From DATAPD01 sp036265385 (lineage in GTDB: Bacteria > Acidobacteriota > Terriglobia > Terriglobales > Acidobacteriaceae), in contig DATAPD010000008.1 in assembly GCA_036265385.1 (NCBI GenBank), forward strand, positions 124,001 through 188,000: a DNA stretch of 64,000 bases, in the 5' to 3' direction. Made by a program: the position numbers and the translations under genes. The notes under the pieces are model-generated. The model ran no database searches. It saw only the letters and a list, made by a program, of their open reading frames with translations, and had not been told where the DNA came from. Below are positions 50,331 to 58,925 of the stretch, one piece after another; position 1 is the stretch's first letter; the number at the start of each line of letters is the position of its first letter.

Positions 50331-50834
50331 ATGGAGACTTACTTACCTGCTTTCGTCGGTGTGACTGCTGGAGCAGTGCTGCTTCAGGCATTGATTCTCG
50401 TCGCGCTTTATCTTTCTGTGCGTAAGACTACGTCACGCCTTGAGGCGCTAGCAGAAGAAGTAAAGACCAAGGCTCTTCCAACCATCGAGCAAGCCAATTC
50501 GCTAATGGTTGACCTCAAACCAAAAATTGAGACCGTTGCTGCAAACATCACCGACACTAGCAACACCGTGAAAGCGCAATTGACGCGAATCGATGCAACA
50601 GTAGGCGATGTGCTCGATCGAACTCGGCTTCAGGTGATTCGAGCGGATGAACTACTCAGCCGGACGATGGATCGCGTAGAAGAAACGAGCGAAATGGTGC
50701 ATCGCACTGTGATCTCGCCGGTACGTCAGGTATCAGGATTGGTTCAAGGCTTGAGCGCGGGAGTAGAGTACTTCTTTGGACAACGCCGTCGTCGCGACAA
50801 CGTGGGTGTGCCGCAAGACGAGCTGTTCATCTAG
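50331..50834 (+). CDS. DUF948-like membrane-anchored coiled-coil protein
   Basis: This 167-residue protein has one N-terminal span (YLPAFVGVTAGAVLLQALIL) followed by a long coiled coil (about 30-140: ALAEEVKTKALPTIEQANSL and repeats of similar spacing) and a basic tail (GQRRRRDN). This is the DUF948/YtxG type often paired with YtxH, as here. It is probably an envelope stress component. GGAAGGTG precedes ATG 50331. Confidence 0.82.
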   Translation: METYLPAFVGVTAGAVLLQALILVALYLSVRKTTSRLEALAEEVKTKALPTIEQANSLMVDLKPKIETVAANITDTSNTVKAQLTRIDATVGDVLDRTRLQVIRADELLSRTMDRVEETSEMVHRTVISPVRQVSGLVQGLSAGVEYFFGQRRRRDNVGVPQDELFI

Positions 50835-50852
50835 TCCAAACTTCACGAAAGT

Positions 50853-50888
50853 AATGGGCAGCGCGAAAACGCTGCCCATTCTTGTTGT
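50853..50888. terminator. Terminator between the YtxH/DUF948 pair and the metal operon
   Basis: The perfect 11-bp stem AATGGGCAGCG (50853-50863)/CGCTGCCCATT (50870-50880) has a 6-nt loop, followed by CTTGTTGT. It is convergent, so it likely serves both sides, although the T tract is short. Confidence 0.8.
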
Positions 50889-50897
50889 GCAAAAGGT

Positions 50898-51788
50898 CTA
50901 GTGGCGTCCGTGCAGAACCCGTTCTCGCTCGACTTCCGCTGACGCCGCTCCCTCCAGAGTATGTGCCTTCTTCCCGTGAAAAAAAATCAAGTGCGCGATG
51001 AACATCAGGATCAATACTGCTCCGAAAGTGCACACGATGGTCGCGCCAGTTGGCAGATCAAGCAGGACCGAGAAATAGACTCCCAACGCTGAGACCAGCG
51101 TTCCCATCGTCCAACCGATCGCGAGGCGTGGACCAACACGGTCTGCAAACAGCATCGCGCCCACAGACGGCACGATGAGATAGCAAAAAACAAGCAACAC
51201 ACCTGCGATGGAAACCGAGGACGTAACAACAAATCCGAAGGAAGCGTAGAAGAGGAAGTCCCAGAACCGGATGCTCATTCCTTGCGCTTCGGCGCCAGAG
51301 GGATTAGTCGAGATCAACAGGAATTTTCGACGAAAGATGTAATGGAAGAGCCCGATAACTCCGTAGAGTATCGCCGTTTTCCCAACCTCCGGCTTTGAGA
51401 CCGCGAGGATGTTGCCGACCAGCATGTCTTTCAAGTGTTCAGTTTCGCCGGTAGCCTTGCTCATCGCCACAATCGCTGCCGCCGATGCAACTGCATAGGC
51501 GATTCCGATAAAGGCTTCTTGTGGGATGTGTCCGCGTCGCGTGCGAGCAAGGGAAAAGATTGCCGCTCCCAGGAACGTGAAAGCTAGGCTTAAGAAGTAG
51601 GCGCTCCGCCCATGCGGATCCATGCCGATCAGAATGGCGATGGTCGCGCCGAGTGCGGCAATCTGAGCCAGAGCCAAGTCGACGAAAATCACGCCTCGTT
51701 CCACGACGTGCACCCCGAGGTAGGCGTGGATTCCGGTCAAGATCAGGCTAGCCAAAAATGGCCAAAATAAAAAAGGTAATATCTCCAT
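50898..51788 (-). CDS. ZnuB-like metal ABC transporter permease
   Basis: This 296-residue protein has about eight spans. Family features are GVHVVERGVIFVDLALAQIA near the N-terminus, FIGIAYAVASAAAIVAMSKA and FCYLIVPSVGAML. It resembles zinc/manganese permeases (ZnuB/TroC). It lies 15 nt after the substrate-binding gene. The partner ATPase is not in this operon and must be encoded elsewhere. Confidence 0.9.
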   Translation of the reverse strand: MEILPFLFWPFLASLILTGIHAYLGVHVVERGVIFVDLALAQIAALGATIAILIGMDPHGRSAYFLSLAFTFLGAAIFSLARTRRGHIPQEAFIGIAYAVASAAAIVAMSKATGETEHLKDMLVGNILAVSKPEVGKTAILYGVIGLFHYIFRRKFLLISTNPSGAEAQGMSIRFWDFLFYASFGFVVTSSVSIAGVLLVFCYLIVPSVGAMLFADRVGPRLAIGWTMGTLVSALGVYFSVLLDLPTGATIVCTFGAVLILMFIAHLIFFHGKKAHTLEGAASAEVERERVLHGRH

Positions 51789-51803
51789 TTGTCCCTGCTC
51801 TCC

Positions 51804-52754
51804 TTACTGCGGATAGGATTGGAAGGCCTTCATCAGCAGTCCAATGTCATAGTCAAAAAGCTTAAAATAATCCGTGACATCTTTTTCGCCTCCGACCGAC
51901 GGCAAGTATTCGACGACTGCACCTCCCGTTTCGCGAGCAATCGAATCCGGAGTTTTTCGATCGAAGTACGGCTCGACCATGATGATTTTGCAATTTTCTC
52001 GTTTCATCTGGCCGATCAACTCGATCGTGTGACTGGGCGTCGGCGGAATGCCCGGACGCGGTTCCACATATCCAATCACATTCAGTCCAAAGTGATGCGC
52101 GAAGTTCGGCAAGGAGTTGTGGTATGTAACCACTTTGCGGCCTTTAAACGGTTTCATCGCCGCATCCCATTTTTGCTCCGCCGCGCTTAGCCGTTTGTCG
52201 AAATCCTGAAAACGTTGTTGGTAGTAAGAGGCATTCGGCGGATCCATTTCTGCGAACTTGCTGGCAATTCCCTTCGCGATCCGGCGGCCATTAGCAGGAT
52301 CGAGCCAATAATGCGGATTGCCTAGTGGATGCACATCTCCCATGGCCCTCGTTACGGGCCCGGTAGGTACGTCCAGGATCTCGGCGAATTGAGAGGCATC
52401 GAGGTATCCAGCAGCGCCAGCTTGCACTTTGGGATTGCCGCTCTGAGTGATGAGTGGGGGCAGCCAACCGATTTCGAGTTGCAAGCCGACCACGATCAAC
52501 AGATCGGCTTGGCGCAGTCTCAAAAGAAAACTGGGCTTCGCCTCTACGAAGTGCGGGTCCTGGTAGCCACGTGCTATCGATTCAACCGACACGTTGTCGC
52601 CGCCGACTTCCTGTGCCAATGCCGCCATATCGGTGGTTGATGTGACGACGCTGAGTTTCTTCGCGTATGCGGGCAGTCCGGCCAAGCACAGGACCAGTGC
52701 CAGCATGATCAGTGCTTGGCAGAATCTTTTTGATGGAATCGAAAACTTTTTCAA
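51804..52754 (-). CDS. ZnuA/TroA-like metal-binding lipoprotein or periplasmic protein
   Basis: This 316-residue protein has a signal peptide (about 1-31). Metal ligands are expected at H68 (DPHFVEAKPS), NPHYWLDP, TYHNSLPNF and VEPYFD. The His-rich histidine loop of classical ZnuA is absent, so either Zn or Mn could be the cargo. Start TTG 52754 follows AGGAG. It lies 9 nt after the porin gene, so the three genes form an operon. Confidence 0.9.
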   Translation of the reverse strand: MKKFSIPSKRFCQALIMLALVLCLAGLPAYAKKLSVVTSTTDMAALAQEVGGDNVSVESIARGYQDPHFVEAKPSFLLRLRQADLLIVVGLQLEIGWLPPLITQSGNPKVQAGAAGYLDASQFAEILDVPTGPVTRAMGDVHPLGNPHYWLDPANGRRIAKGIASKFAEMDPPNASYYQQRFQDFDKRLSAAEQKWDAAMKPFKGRKVVTYHNSLPNFAHHFGLNVIGYVEPRPGIPPTPSHTIELIGQMKRENCKIIMVEPYFDRKTPDSIARETGGAVVEYLPSVGGEKDVTDYFKLFDYDIGLLMKAFQSYPQ

Positions 52755-52763
52755 GTGATTCTC

Positions 52764-54086
52764 CTAAAAGGGGTGCGCCCCATGCGCTCCCAGAGAGAAC
52801 AGAATCTGGAAGAGCAGTTCGTTCGTCTTGATGTCATTGGCATAGTTCGTGAAACGATATTGTCCGCGAATCTGGCTAAATTCGCTCGGCCAATACGTGA
52901 GAATAATCGAGCCGCCTTTGTCTGTAAGCGAAGCGTCACGGGCCCTGTCGGACCAGTCGAAGCGACCACCCATGAACCAGCGGCGTGCCAACTGGTACTC
53001 GCCGGACGTATAGAAGCCGAATGCCCTTTGTTCGGTTGGAAGCTGCTGCCGCTGACTCCAGATGAACTCGTTGCGCGAAACGAACGAGTGATAGATCGAT
53101 CGGCGCAATGGTTTCCATCGCAGAGTGGCATCGATCCCGTATAAGCTTGTGATTAGATTTGGACCGGCATCGTTGTGTCCACGTCCATAGGACAACCCAA
53201 TATCGAGATTTGTGGACTCCGAAATGTCTTTGTAGGCGCGCAGATGAGCAACTGTGCTCACGTCACTCTTGCGTTCCGCTTGAAAGACGTTTTGATCACC
53301 TTCGCCTGAATCGCCATGGAACACCTGCCCCGTCAAATTGAGATAGATTCCCTTCGGCGCTGGTATGACGTGATCAATAGAAAAACCGGCATCGTCGATA
53401 CCGTCTTCGCCAGCCACCAGGCTGTTGGTGACAAGTGGCCGATCAACAAACGGCAAAACGTGATTGTGCATCGCATTCATCTTGCCGAAGGCGGCACGCA
53501 TCTTCCCTGCCCTTGCAACAAAACCGGCCGGTAAAGACGTAAACGTGATATATCCCTCTTCCAGGTTCACGCCTTGTTCCCCAAAACTCAGGAAGAAGTC
53601 CCCGCGTGCGTAGGGATCGATAATCGCCTGAAGTCCAATCTCCGATTCATGCATTTGGAGAGATGGCGACGGCTGAACCGTGTTGCGGCCTGCAATGCCA
53701 ATAAAATCTCCAATCACGCTTATGTCTGGATTCAAAACCTTGGCTGCGGAAGCGCCCGCGCCACCAATAACCCCACCTGACGAAGGGGTGACACTCGCCG
53801 TCTGAGGCACTTCAGTAGCAGGTGCCGCTGCGGGTTGATTTGCCGCAGCTTCCTGTGCAGGTGCTGGAGCAGTTGCTCCTGACGGAGCTGGCGCAGCACC
53901 GCCTTGCGCTGCTTGTTCTTTCAGGATTCGCACTTGCCCTTCGAGCGCGATAATGCGGTCCTCAAGATCGCGAATCTTTTGTTCCATTGCGGACGAATCT
54001 GAACCGCTGCCTTGCGATGCCGGTTCTTGGGCTAGAGCCAGCCCGGCACAGCTGAGCAAAAATAAGCCAATAAAAAGCTGCTTCAT
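52764..54086 (-). CDS. Outer-membrane porin-like beta-barrel protein
   Basis: This 440-residue protein has a signal peptide (about 1-19). A short coiled coil (MEQKIRDLEDRIIALEGQV) and an Ala/Pro linker (about 65-100) precede a beta barrel of alternating aromatic strands ending in Phe (GAHGAHPF). The coiled coil could be a trimerisation segment. It is co-transcribed with the metal-uptake genes, so it probably carries metal ions across the outer membrane. Confidence 0.85.
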   Translation of the reverse strand: MKQLFIGLFLLSCAGLALAQEPASQGSGSDSSAMEQKIRDLEDRIIALEGQVRILKEQAAQGGAAPAPSGATAPAPAQEAAANQPAAAPATEVPQTASVTPSSGGVIGGAGASAAKVLNPDISVIGDFIGIAGRNTVQPSPSLQMHESEIGLQAIIDPYARGDFFLSFGEQGVNLEEGYITFTSLPAGFVARAGKMRAAFGKMNAMHNHVLPFVDRPLVTNSLVAGEDGIDDAGFSIDHVIPAPKGIYLNLTGQVFHGDSGEGDQNVFQAERKSDVSTVAHLRAYKDISESTNLDIGLSYGRGHNDAGPNLITSLYGIDATLRWKPLRRSIYHSFVSRNEFIWSQRQQLPTEQRAFGFYTSGEYQLARRWFMGGRFDWSDRARDASLTDKGGSIILTYWPSEFSQIRGQYRFTNYANDIKTNELLFQILFSLGAHGAHPF

Positions 54087-54153
54087 AACTCACTCCTAAA
54101 CCGAGGTCGCGCGTGTTAATGGAAAGCGACACGCCGTACAAAGAATGCTTGGG

Positions 54154-54483
54154 TTAAAGGGAGTGCAGGGCCGGAGGCGGACGGAGGTAGAAACCGAAGC
54201 GGCGGGGCGCATGAATCGGAGATCTCTCGCCAGTAACTGGATACTCAGGAGCGATCGTTAGACCGCTGAAAAGAAGCATCAAACTCAACACTGCGATCGA
54301 GCAGCCGATGATGCAGGTCATACAGACCGGACTCAATGAAGAAGAAACTGCCGTTTCTCCAGCATGGGCTAACGCTGTTCCGCAGTTATGCAAGGGGATT
54401 AATACAGTCACTGTAAGCAGCAGAATGACGGTCGCAGTTGCGATACCGACCCGGCTCCAGTGAGTGTGAAGGCAATCAAACAC
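54154..54483 (-). CDS. Cys-containing membrane protein of the metal operon (109 aa)
   Basis: This 109-residue protein has two spans (about 14-31 and 55-75). HNCGTALAH and CMTCIIGC have Cys between and within the spans. The C-terminus ends with a Pro/Arg-rich tail (FYLRPPPALHSL) reminiscent of DUF2946-type copper/metal proteins, but that is only a resemblance. It heads the operon, 67 nt before the porin. Confidence 0.55.
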   Translation of the reverse strand: MFDCLHTHWSRVGIATATVILLLTVTVLIPLHNCGTALAHAGETAVSSSLSPVCMTCIIGCSIAVLSLMLLFSGLTIAPEYPVTGERSPIHAPRRFGFYLRPPPALHSL

Positions 54484-54497
54484 GGTATTTCTTCTCT

Positions 54498-54520
54498 TTG
54501 ATGCAAGAAGCCAGCATCAA
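54498..54520 (-). promoter_or_regulatory. Inverted repeat upstream of the metal operon
   Basis: TTGATGC (54498-54504) and GCATCAA (54514-54520) form a perfect 7-bp inverted repeat with a 9-bp spacer. It is 15 nt upstream of the first start codon (54483). It may be a Fur/Zur-type operator; a Fur-family gene lies elsewhere in the window. A hairpin in the leader is the alternative. Confidence 0.4.
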
Positions 54521-54648
54521 GTGTTGCAATCTGGTGAACTGTTGATTTTAGCGATTTTACCATCAACTCCTCGGGTGACCCGATTACCAGAGTGCAGAGA
54601 CGCCCAAGGGATAGGTAAGGGCTCTCGATACTTTAGAGGCCAACGTCT

Positions 54649-55533
54649 TCAGCCTTTACCGTTCTTCATGAGGAGCGACCGAGCCGTTTCCAGTTCTTTC
54701 CGTTTCTCCTTTTCGACCTTTGGATAATCCAGCTTCAGGCTCCCCAGGGCATCGATGATTGCGCCCGCGATGACCACTCTGGAGTACCACTTGTGATCGG
54801 CCGGCACGACGTACCACGGTGCATGCGGCTTCGCAGTGTGACGGATCATATCTTCGTAAGCACTCATGTAGTCATTCCATAAAGCTCTTTCCTTGACGTC
54901 GGAGGCGGAAAATTTCCAATTCTTTTCCGGCTCGTCCAGCCTGGAAAGGAACCGTCTTTTCTGTTCTTTTTTAGAAAGATTGAGGAAGAACTTGAGAATC
55001 AAAAATCCCTGTCGATGGAAGTATCTTTCTAGAGAACAAATGTCCTCATAACGGTCTTTCCAGATTTCCTTGGTGACAAATTGCTTCGGAATACGTTGGG
55101 TTGCAAGAAACTGCGGATGGACGCGAACCACAAGCACCTCTTCGTAGTAGGAACGATTGAAGATACCTATCCGACCACGTTCGGGTAGGCAGCGCGAAGT
55201 TCGCCAAAGGAAGTCGTGGTCGAGTTCTTCGACCGAAGGCTGCTTGAATGAATAAACCTGTACGCCTTGTGGATTCACTCCGGACATGACGTGCTTGATA
55301 GCGCCATCTTTTCCGGCGGCATCCATCGCTTGGAAAATAACCAGAACTCCCCACTGGTCCTGCGCATAAAGCTTATCTTGCAGCTCCGCGAGACGAAGCA
55401 CGCCGTCTTTGAGAAGGTCGGAAGACTTGGAATCATGCTTTAATCCCCCGGTGTCAGCAGGGTCGTGATCTTTCAAACGAAACTTACCACCATCTTCAAC
55501 GCGATGGGCCGCGATCGCTTTGTTCAGCTTCAT
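54649..55533 (-). CDS. Polyphosphate kinase 2 (PPK2)
   Basis: This 294-residue protein has IFQAMDAAGKDGAIKHVMSG (Walker A-like D71AAGKD76), FNRSYYEEVLVVRVHP, and RYFHRQGFLILKFFLNLSKKEQKRR. These mark the PPK2 family, probably the short one-domain class that phosphorylates ADP or AMP from polyphosphate. It is cytoplasmic. No neighbour supports a pathway. Confidence 0.93.
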   Translation of the reverse strand: MKLNKAIAAHRVEDGGKFRLKDHDPADTGGLKHDSKSSDLLKDGVLRLAELQDKLYAQDQWGVLVIFQAMDAAGKDGAIKHVMSGVNPQGVQVYSFKQPSVEELDHDFLWRTSRCLPERGRIGIFNRSYYEEVLVVRVHPQFLATQRIPKQFVTKEIWKDRYEDICSLERYFHRQGFLILKFFLNLSKKEQKRRFLSRLDEPEKNWKFSASDVKERALWNDYMSAYEDMIRHTAKPHAPWYVVPADHKWYSRVVIAGAIIDALGSLKLDYPKVEKEKRKELETARSLLMKNGKG

Positions 55534-55804
55534 TTTTTAAATCCTGAAATGGACTGGGACGCCAGCAAGTCTATAACACTGAGGACGTATGCCTTGATAT
55601 AAAGCTAGAAAACAAACGATCGAAATCGAGATAACCCTTCTACTCCGTTGATAAGCGCGCCGACATCGCGTGGTACAGCGAATACCGTATTGAGAAGAAA
55701 AGTCCAAGGAGACTAAACTCCTTCGTTACTAAATGGTAAGCCCATCCCGCCTTGGGGAATTCCATTTGCAAAATTCAGATTAGTTAAAGGCCGTTTTGGA
55801 GCAA

Positions 55805-56191
55805 ATGTCCTCAACTCGATTCACTGTTCTCTGCGTCGATGATGAGGATCTGCAATTGGAAGCTCGCAAGCTGCTTTTCGAAGACGAGGGTTTTCATTTC
55901 ATTGGCGCTCGAAAGAGCGCTGAGGCACTTGAGCTATTTCGCTCGAGAGAGATTCATGCCGTGGTTCTTGATTATTGGATGTCGGGCAAGAATGGCTTGG
56001 TGCTAGCGGAGGAAATGAAGAGGGAGCGGCCTGACACTCCCATCATTATGCTTTCAGGGTTCGTTTCGCTTCCCGGAGAAGGTGTAGGAGTTGTGGATAC
56101 CTGGCTTCAAAAGTCACGCGTTCGACCCGATGTCTTGGTTGAAAAAGTAAAGTCTCTAATCACTCGCAATCGAGCTAAAACCGGCGAATAA
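55805..56191 (+). CDS. Single-domain response regulator
   Basis: A receiver domain of about 128 residues: TVLCVDDEDLQ acidic pocket, phospho-Asp in HAVVLDYWMSGKNG, then PIIMLSGF with Ser in place of the usual Thr, and no output domain. ATG 55805 is preceded by GGAG; TTG 55796 is an alternative start. It is 41 nt before the TonB receptor gene and co-directional with the kinase 3 kb downstream, which may be its partner. Confidence 0.88.
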   Translation: MSSTRFTVLCVDDEDLQLEARKLLFEDEGFHFIGARKSAEALELFRSREIHAVVLDYWMSGKNGLVLAEEMKRERPDTPIIMLSGFVSLPGEGVGVVDTWLQKSRVRPDVLVEKVKSLITRNRAKTGE

Positions 56192-56232
56192 CTTTGCCCC
56201 AGCAGCTGACCTGCGACAGCAAGCTGATCAAG

Positions 56233-58293
56233 ATGACAAAGGCGTCCGGCCAAATCTACATCACGCTCCTCATAAAAATCATTGCTTTCACTTTATTTTT
56301 TTCGATTCACCCTCCAGCGATAGCCCACCCCAACACGACCGGTTCTGAAGAAGCTCAAAATCCATTCAAACAGATGACGCTCGAGCAGCTAGGTCAGATT
56401 GAAGTCACCACAGCCTCGCGCGGGCCCGAGCCTGTGTTAGATACTCCGGCAGCTGTTTACGTCATCACTCAGGAAGACATTCAGCGTTCCGGAGCAACCA
56501 CCATCCCCGATGCGCTGCGTTTGGCTCCGGGGGTCGAAGTTGCCCAAGCTGACAGTCATACCTGGTCAGTGGGAATTCGTGGCTTTGGCACGAATCTCAC
56601 ACGCAACGTTCTTGTGCTCATCGACGGTCGCACCGTGTACACCACATTATTGGCAGGAACTTATTGGGAAGTGCAGAACGTCATGCTCGAAGACGTGGAA
56701 CGCATTGAGGTAATCCGCGGGCCAGGCGCAACCATCTGGGGGCCAAATGCCGTCAACGGTGTGATCAACATCATCACGAAGAGCACCAAGGAAACTCACG
56801 GGGCTTTGGTGAGCTCGGGCGGCGGAAATCTGGAGCAGGGATTTCTGAATGCCCGTTATGGGGGGGGCAATAACGGGGGCTTCGATTACCGTATCTACGA
56901 ACTCGGCTTTAATCGCGGACCGCAGTACCATTCTGACGATCACAACTTCGATCGCTGGCGCTCCATACAGGCCGGCTTCCGCGCCGACTGGGCAAAGAAC
57001 TCTCGCGATACTTTCACATTTCAAGGAGACATTTACGACGAGGGCTCCGGTACTGGGGTAACCGCCGCGACATACACGGCCCCCTACTCCCAGACACTCT
57101 TTGGCACAGAACGCCTCTCGGGCGGAAACCTGCTTGCTCGATGGCAACGAGTTTTTCGAGAAGGTCAGGACTTTCAGCTACAGGTGTTCTATGACCGGAC
57201 CAATCGCCACCAACCAAATTTTGCCGATTTGCGAGACACATTTGATATCGATTTCATCGATCGTTTTCGATTACCGGGGAGGCACCAGATCTCCTGGGGA
57301 TTAGGTGCACGCTTTAGCCGAGGCGACAATCCCATCGTCATCACTGGATTGAGCTTTTTACCGAGCCCCAGAACCGATCGCTTGCTCACCGCATTCGTGC
57401 AAGACGAAATCACGGTGCTCGAGAAACGCCTCACGCTCAGTGTCGGCACAAAGTTCCTTGGGACGAATTACACCGGCTTGCAATTGCAACCGACTGGTCG
57501 ACTGCTTTGGACTCCAACGGAGAAGCAAAGTCTCTGGTTCGCGTTCACCCATGCTGTTCGTACTCCGTCAGACGCGGAAAGAAATTTCACGCTGCTGGGG
57601 TTTACCGGTCAGGTCGTCGACGGATTGCCTTTCTTCGCTCGCTTCAACCCAAATCCAAACTTTCATTCCGAGCAACTTAACGGCTATGAGGCTGGTTACC
57701 GGCTTCTCTTGCACGAGAATCTGTACTTCGACGTCGCCGCGTTCTACAACCACTACGGAGATCTTTTCAGTCAGGACATCACCGGACCGCCATTCGTCGA
57801 AACCGATCCTGCCCCGACGCATTTGCTGCTTCCGGCACAGTTTGGAAACGGCCTCCTAGGCACAACAAAAGGCGTCGAGATCGCTCCCGAGTGGAGACCC
57901 TTGAAGTCTTGGCGTCTGCGGGCAGCTTATTCGTATCTGCAAATGAATATCGATAAGGCTCGTGGGTCACTCGATATCGGGACAGCTCCATTCATCGAAG
58001 GCTCCAGCCCGAAGCATCAGTTCTCGCTAGAGTCCGGATTGGATTTCGCGAAGATGTTTAGTTTCGATGTGACTTATCGTTATGTAGACGCCTTGCCGGC
58101 GCTAAACCTGCAGATCCCATCCTATTCGACAGCAGATGCCCGCTTCGACTGGCAAGTCAGTAAAGAGATCAAACTTTCCGCTGTAGGTCGAAATCTCCTC
58201 CAACCTCATCATTTCGAGTCCGGTGGTGTCGATCCCGGACCCCTGATTGGGATCAAGAGGAATGCGTACGGCCAGATTACATGGACACGGTGA
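56233..58293 (+). CDS. TonB-dependent outer-membrane receptor
   Basis: This 686-residue protein has a signal peptide and a plug domain (TPAAVYVITQEDIQRSGA, then ALRLAPGVEVAQ and ERIEVIRGPGATIWGPNAVN). A 22-strand-type barrel follows, ending in aromatic residues (YGQITWTR). The N-terminus has the TonB-box-like segment MTLEQLGQIEVTTASR. It lacks an SusC-type carboxypeptidase-like domain. The ligand is unknown. The start could be TTG 56194; ATG 56233 gives a cleaner signal sequence. It overlaps the YfiR-like gene by 13 nt. Confidence 0.93.
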   Translation: MTKASGQIYITLLIKIIAFTLFFSIHPPAIAHPNTTGSEEAQNPFKQMTLEQLGQIEVTTASRGPEPVLDTPAAVYVITQEDIQRSGATTIPDALRLAPGVEVAQADSHTWSVGIRGFGTNLTRNVLVLIDGRTVYTTLLAGTYWEVQNVMLEDVERIEVIRGPGATIWGPNAVNGVINIITKSTKETHGALVSSGGGNLEQGFLNARYGGGNNGGFDYRIYELGFNRGPQYHSDDHNFDRWRSIQAGFRADWAKNSRDTFTFQGDIYDEGSGTGVTAATYTAPYSQTLFGTERLSGGNLLARWQRVFREGQDFQLQVFYDRTNRHQPNFADLRDTFDIDFIDRFRLPGRHQISWGLGARFSRGDNPIVITGLSFLPSPRTDRLLTAFVQDEITVLEKRLTLSVGTKFLGTNYTGLQLQPTGRLLWTPTEKQSLWFAFTHAVRTPSDAERNFTLLGFTGQVVDGLPFFARFNPNPNFHSEQLNGYEAGYRLLLHENLYFDVAAFYNHYGDLFSQDITGPPFVETDPAPTHLLLPAQFGNGLLGTTKGVEIAPEWRPLKSWRLRAAYSYLQMNIDKARGSLDIGTAPFIEGSSPKHQFSLESGLDFAKMFSFDVTYRYVDALPALNLQIPSYSTADARFDWQVSKEIKLSAVGRNLLQPHHFESGGVDPGPLIGIKRNAYGQITWTR

Positions 58294-58925
58294 GCACGGA
58301 CCTAACTATTTCCGAGCTCCGTAGAGCATCTCTGTCCTGGATTCGCGGGTCGGACGATCCGAACCGCCCAGCTCGACGATGCTTAATCGTAGTCCTCACA
58401 TGTCTTCTCGTCTTTCCCTTCGCTGATTCTGATGCCCAACAGAGTCCTTCCGAGTTTCAAGTTAAAGCGGCTTACCTCTTCAACTTCGGCAAATTTGTGA
58501 GATGGCAGAACGATCGAGCTGTGCGCATGAACTCGTTCGACATTTGTGTGCTCGGCAAAGACCCGTTCGGCACCGTACTCGATGCGACTGTGGCGGGCGA
58601 AACGATCGACGGAAAGTCGATCAAAGCAAGCAGGCTCTCCAGCGCGCAAGAGGCTGCTCATTGCAACGTCTTGTTCGTGGCATCTTCCGAGCAAGGCAGG
58701 TTGAGTGAAATTTTCTCCGTAACGCAGAGGCTGAACGTTCTCACGGTCAGCGACCTTCCGCATTTTGCCGAGCGTGGCGGAATGATTGGGCTTGTCCGGC
58801 AACAGGACCGGATCCGCTTCGAGGTCAATCGGACGGCGGCAGAGAAGGCGAACCTGGTGCTCAGCTCTGAGCTGCTAAAGCTAGCCACGAAAGTAATCGA
58901 GAAACCCTTGGCAGAAAATCGATGA
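58281..58925 (+). CDS. YfiR-family periplasmic protein (DUF4154)
   Basis: This 214-residue protein has a hydrophobic export segment (about 35-52). Then EFQVKAAYLFNFGKFVRW, FDICVLGKDPFGTVLD and GGMIGLVRQQDRIRFEVNR match the YfiR family. YfiR in Pseudomonas is a periplasmic inhibitor of a diguanylate cyclase. Here the gene overlaps both the TonB receptor (13 nt) and the histidine kinase (4 nt), so it likely relays an outer-membrane or periplasmic cue to that kinase. ATG 58281 is well placed for the overlap. Confidence 0.9.
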   Translation: MDTVSTDLTISELRRASLSWIRGSDDPNRPARRCLIVVLTCLLVFPFADSDAQQSPSEFQVKAAYLFNFGKFVRWQNDRAVRMNSFDICVLGKDPFGTVLDATVAGETIDGKSIKASRLSSAQEAAHCNVLFVASSEQGRLSEIFSVTQRLNVLTVSDLPHFAERGGMIGLVRQQDRIRFEVNRTAAEKANLVLSSELLKLATKVIEKPLAENR

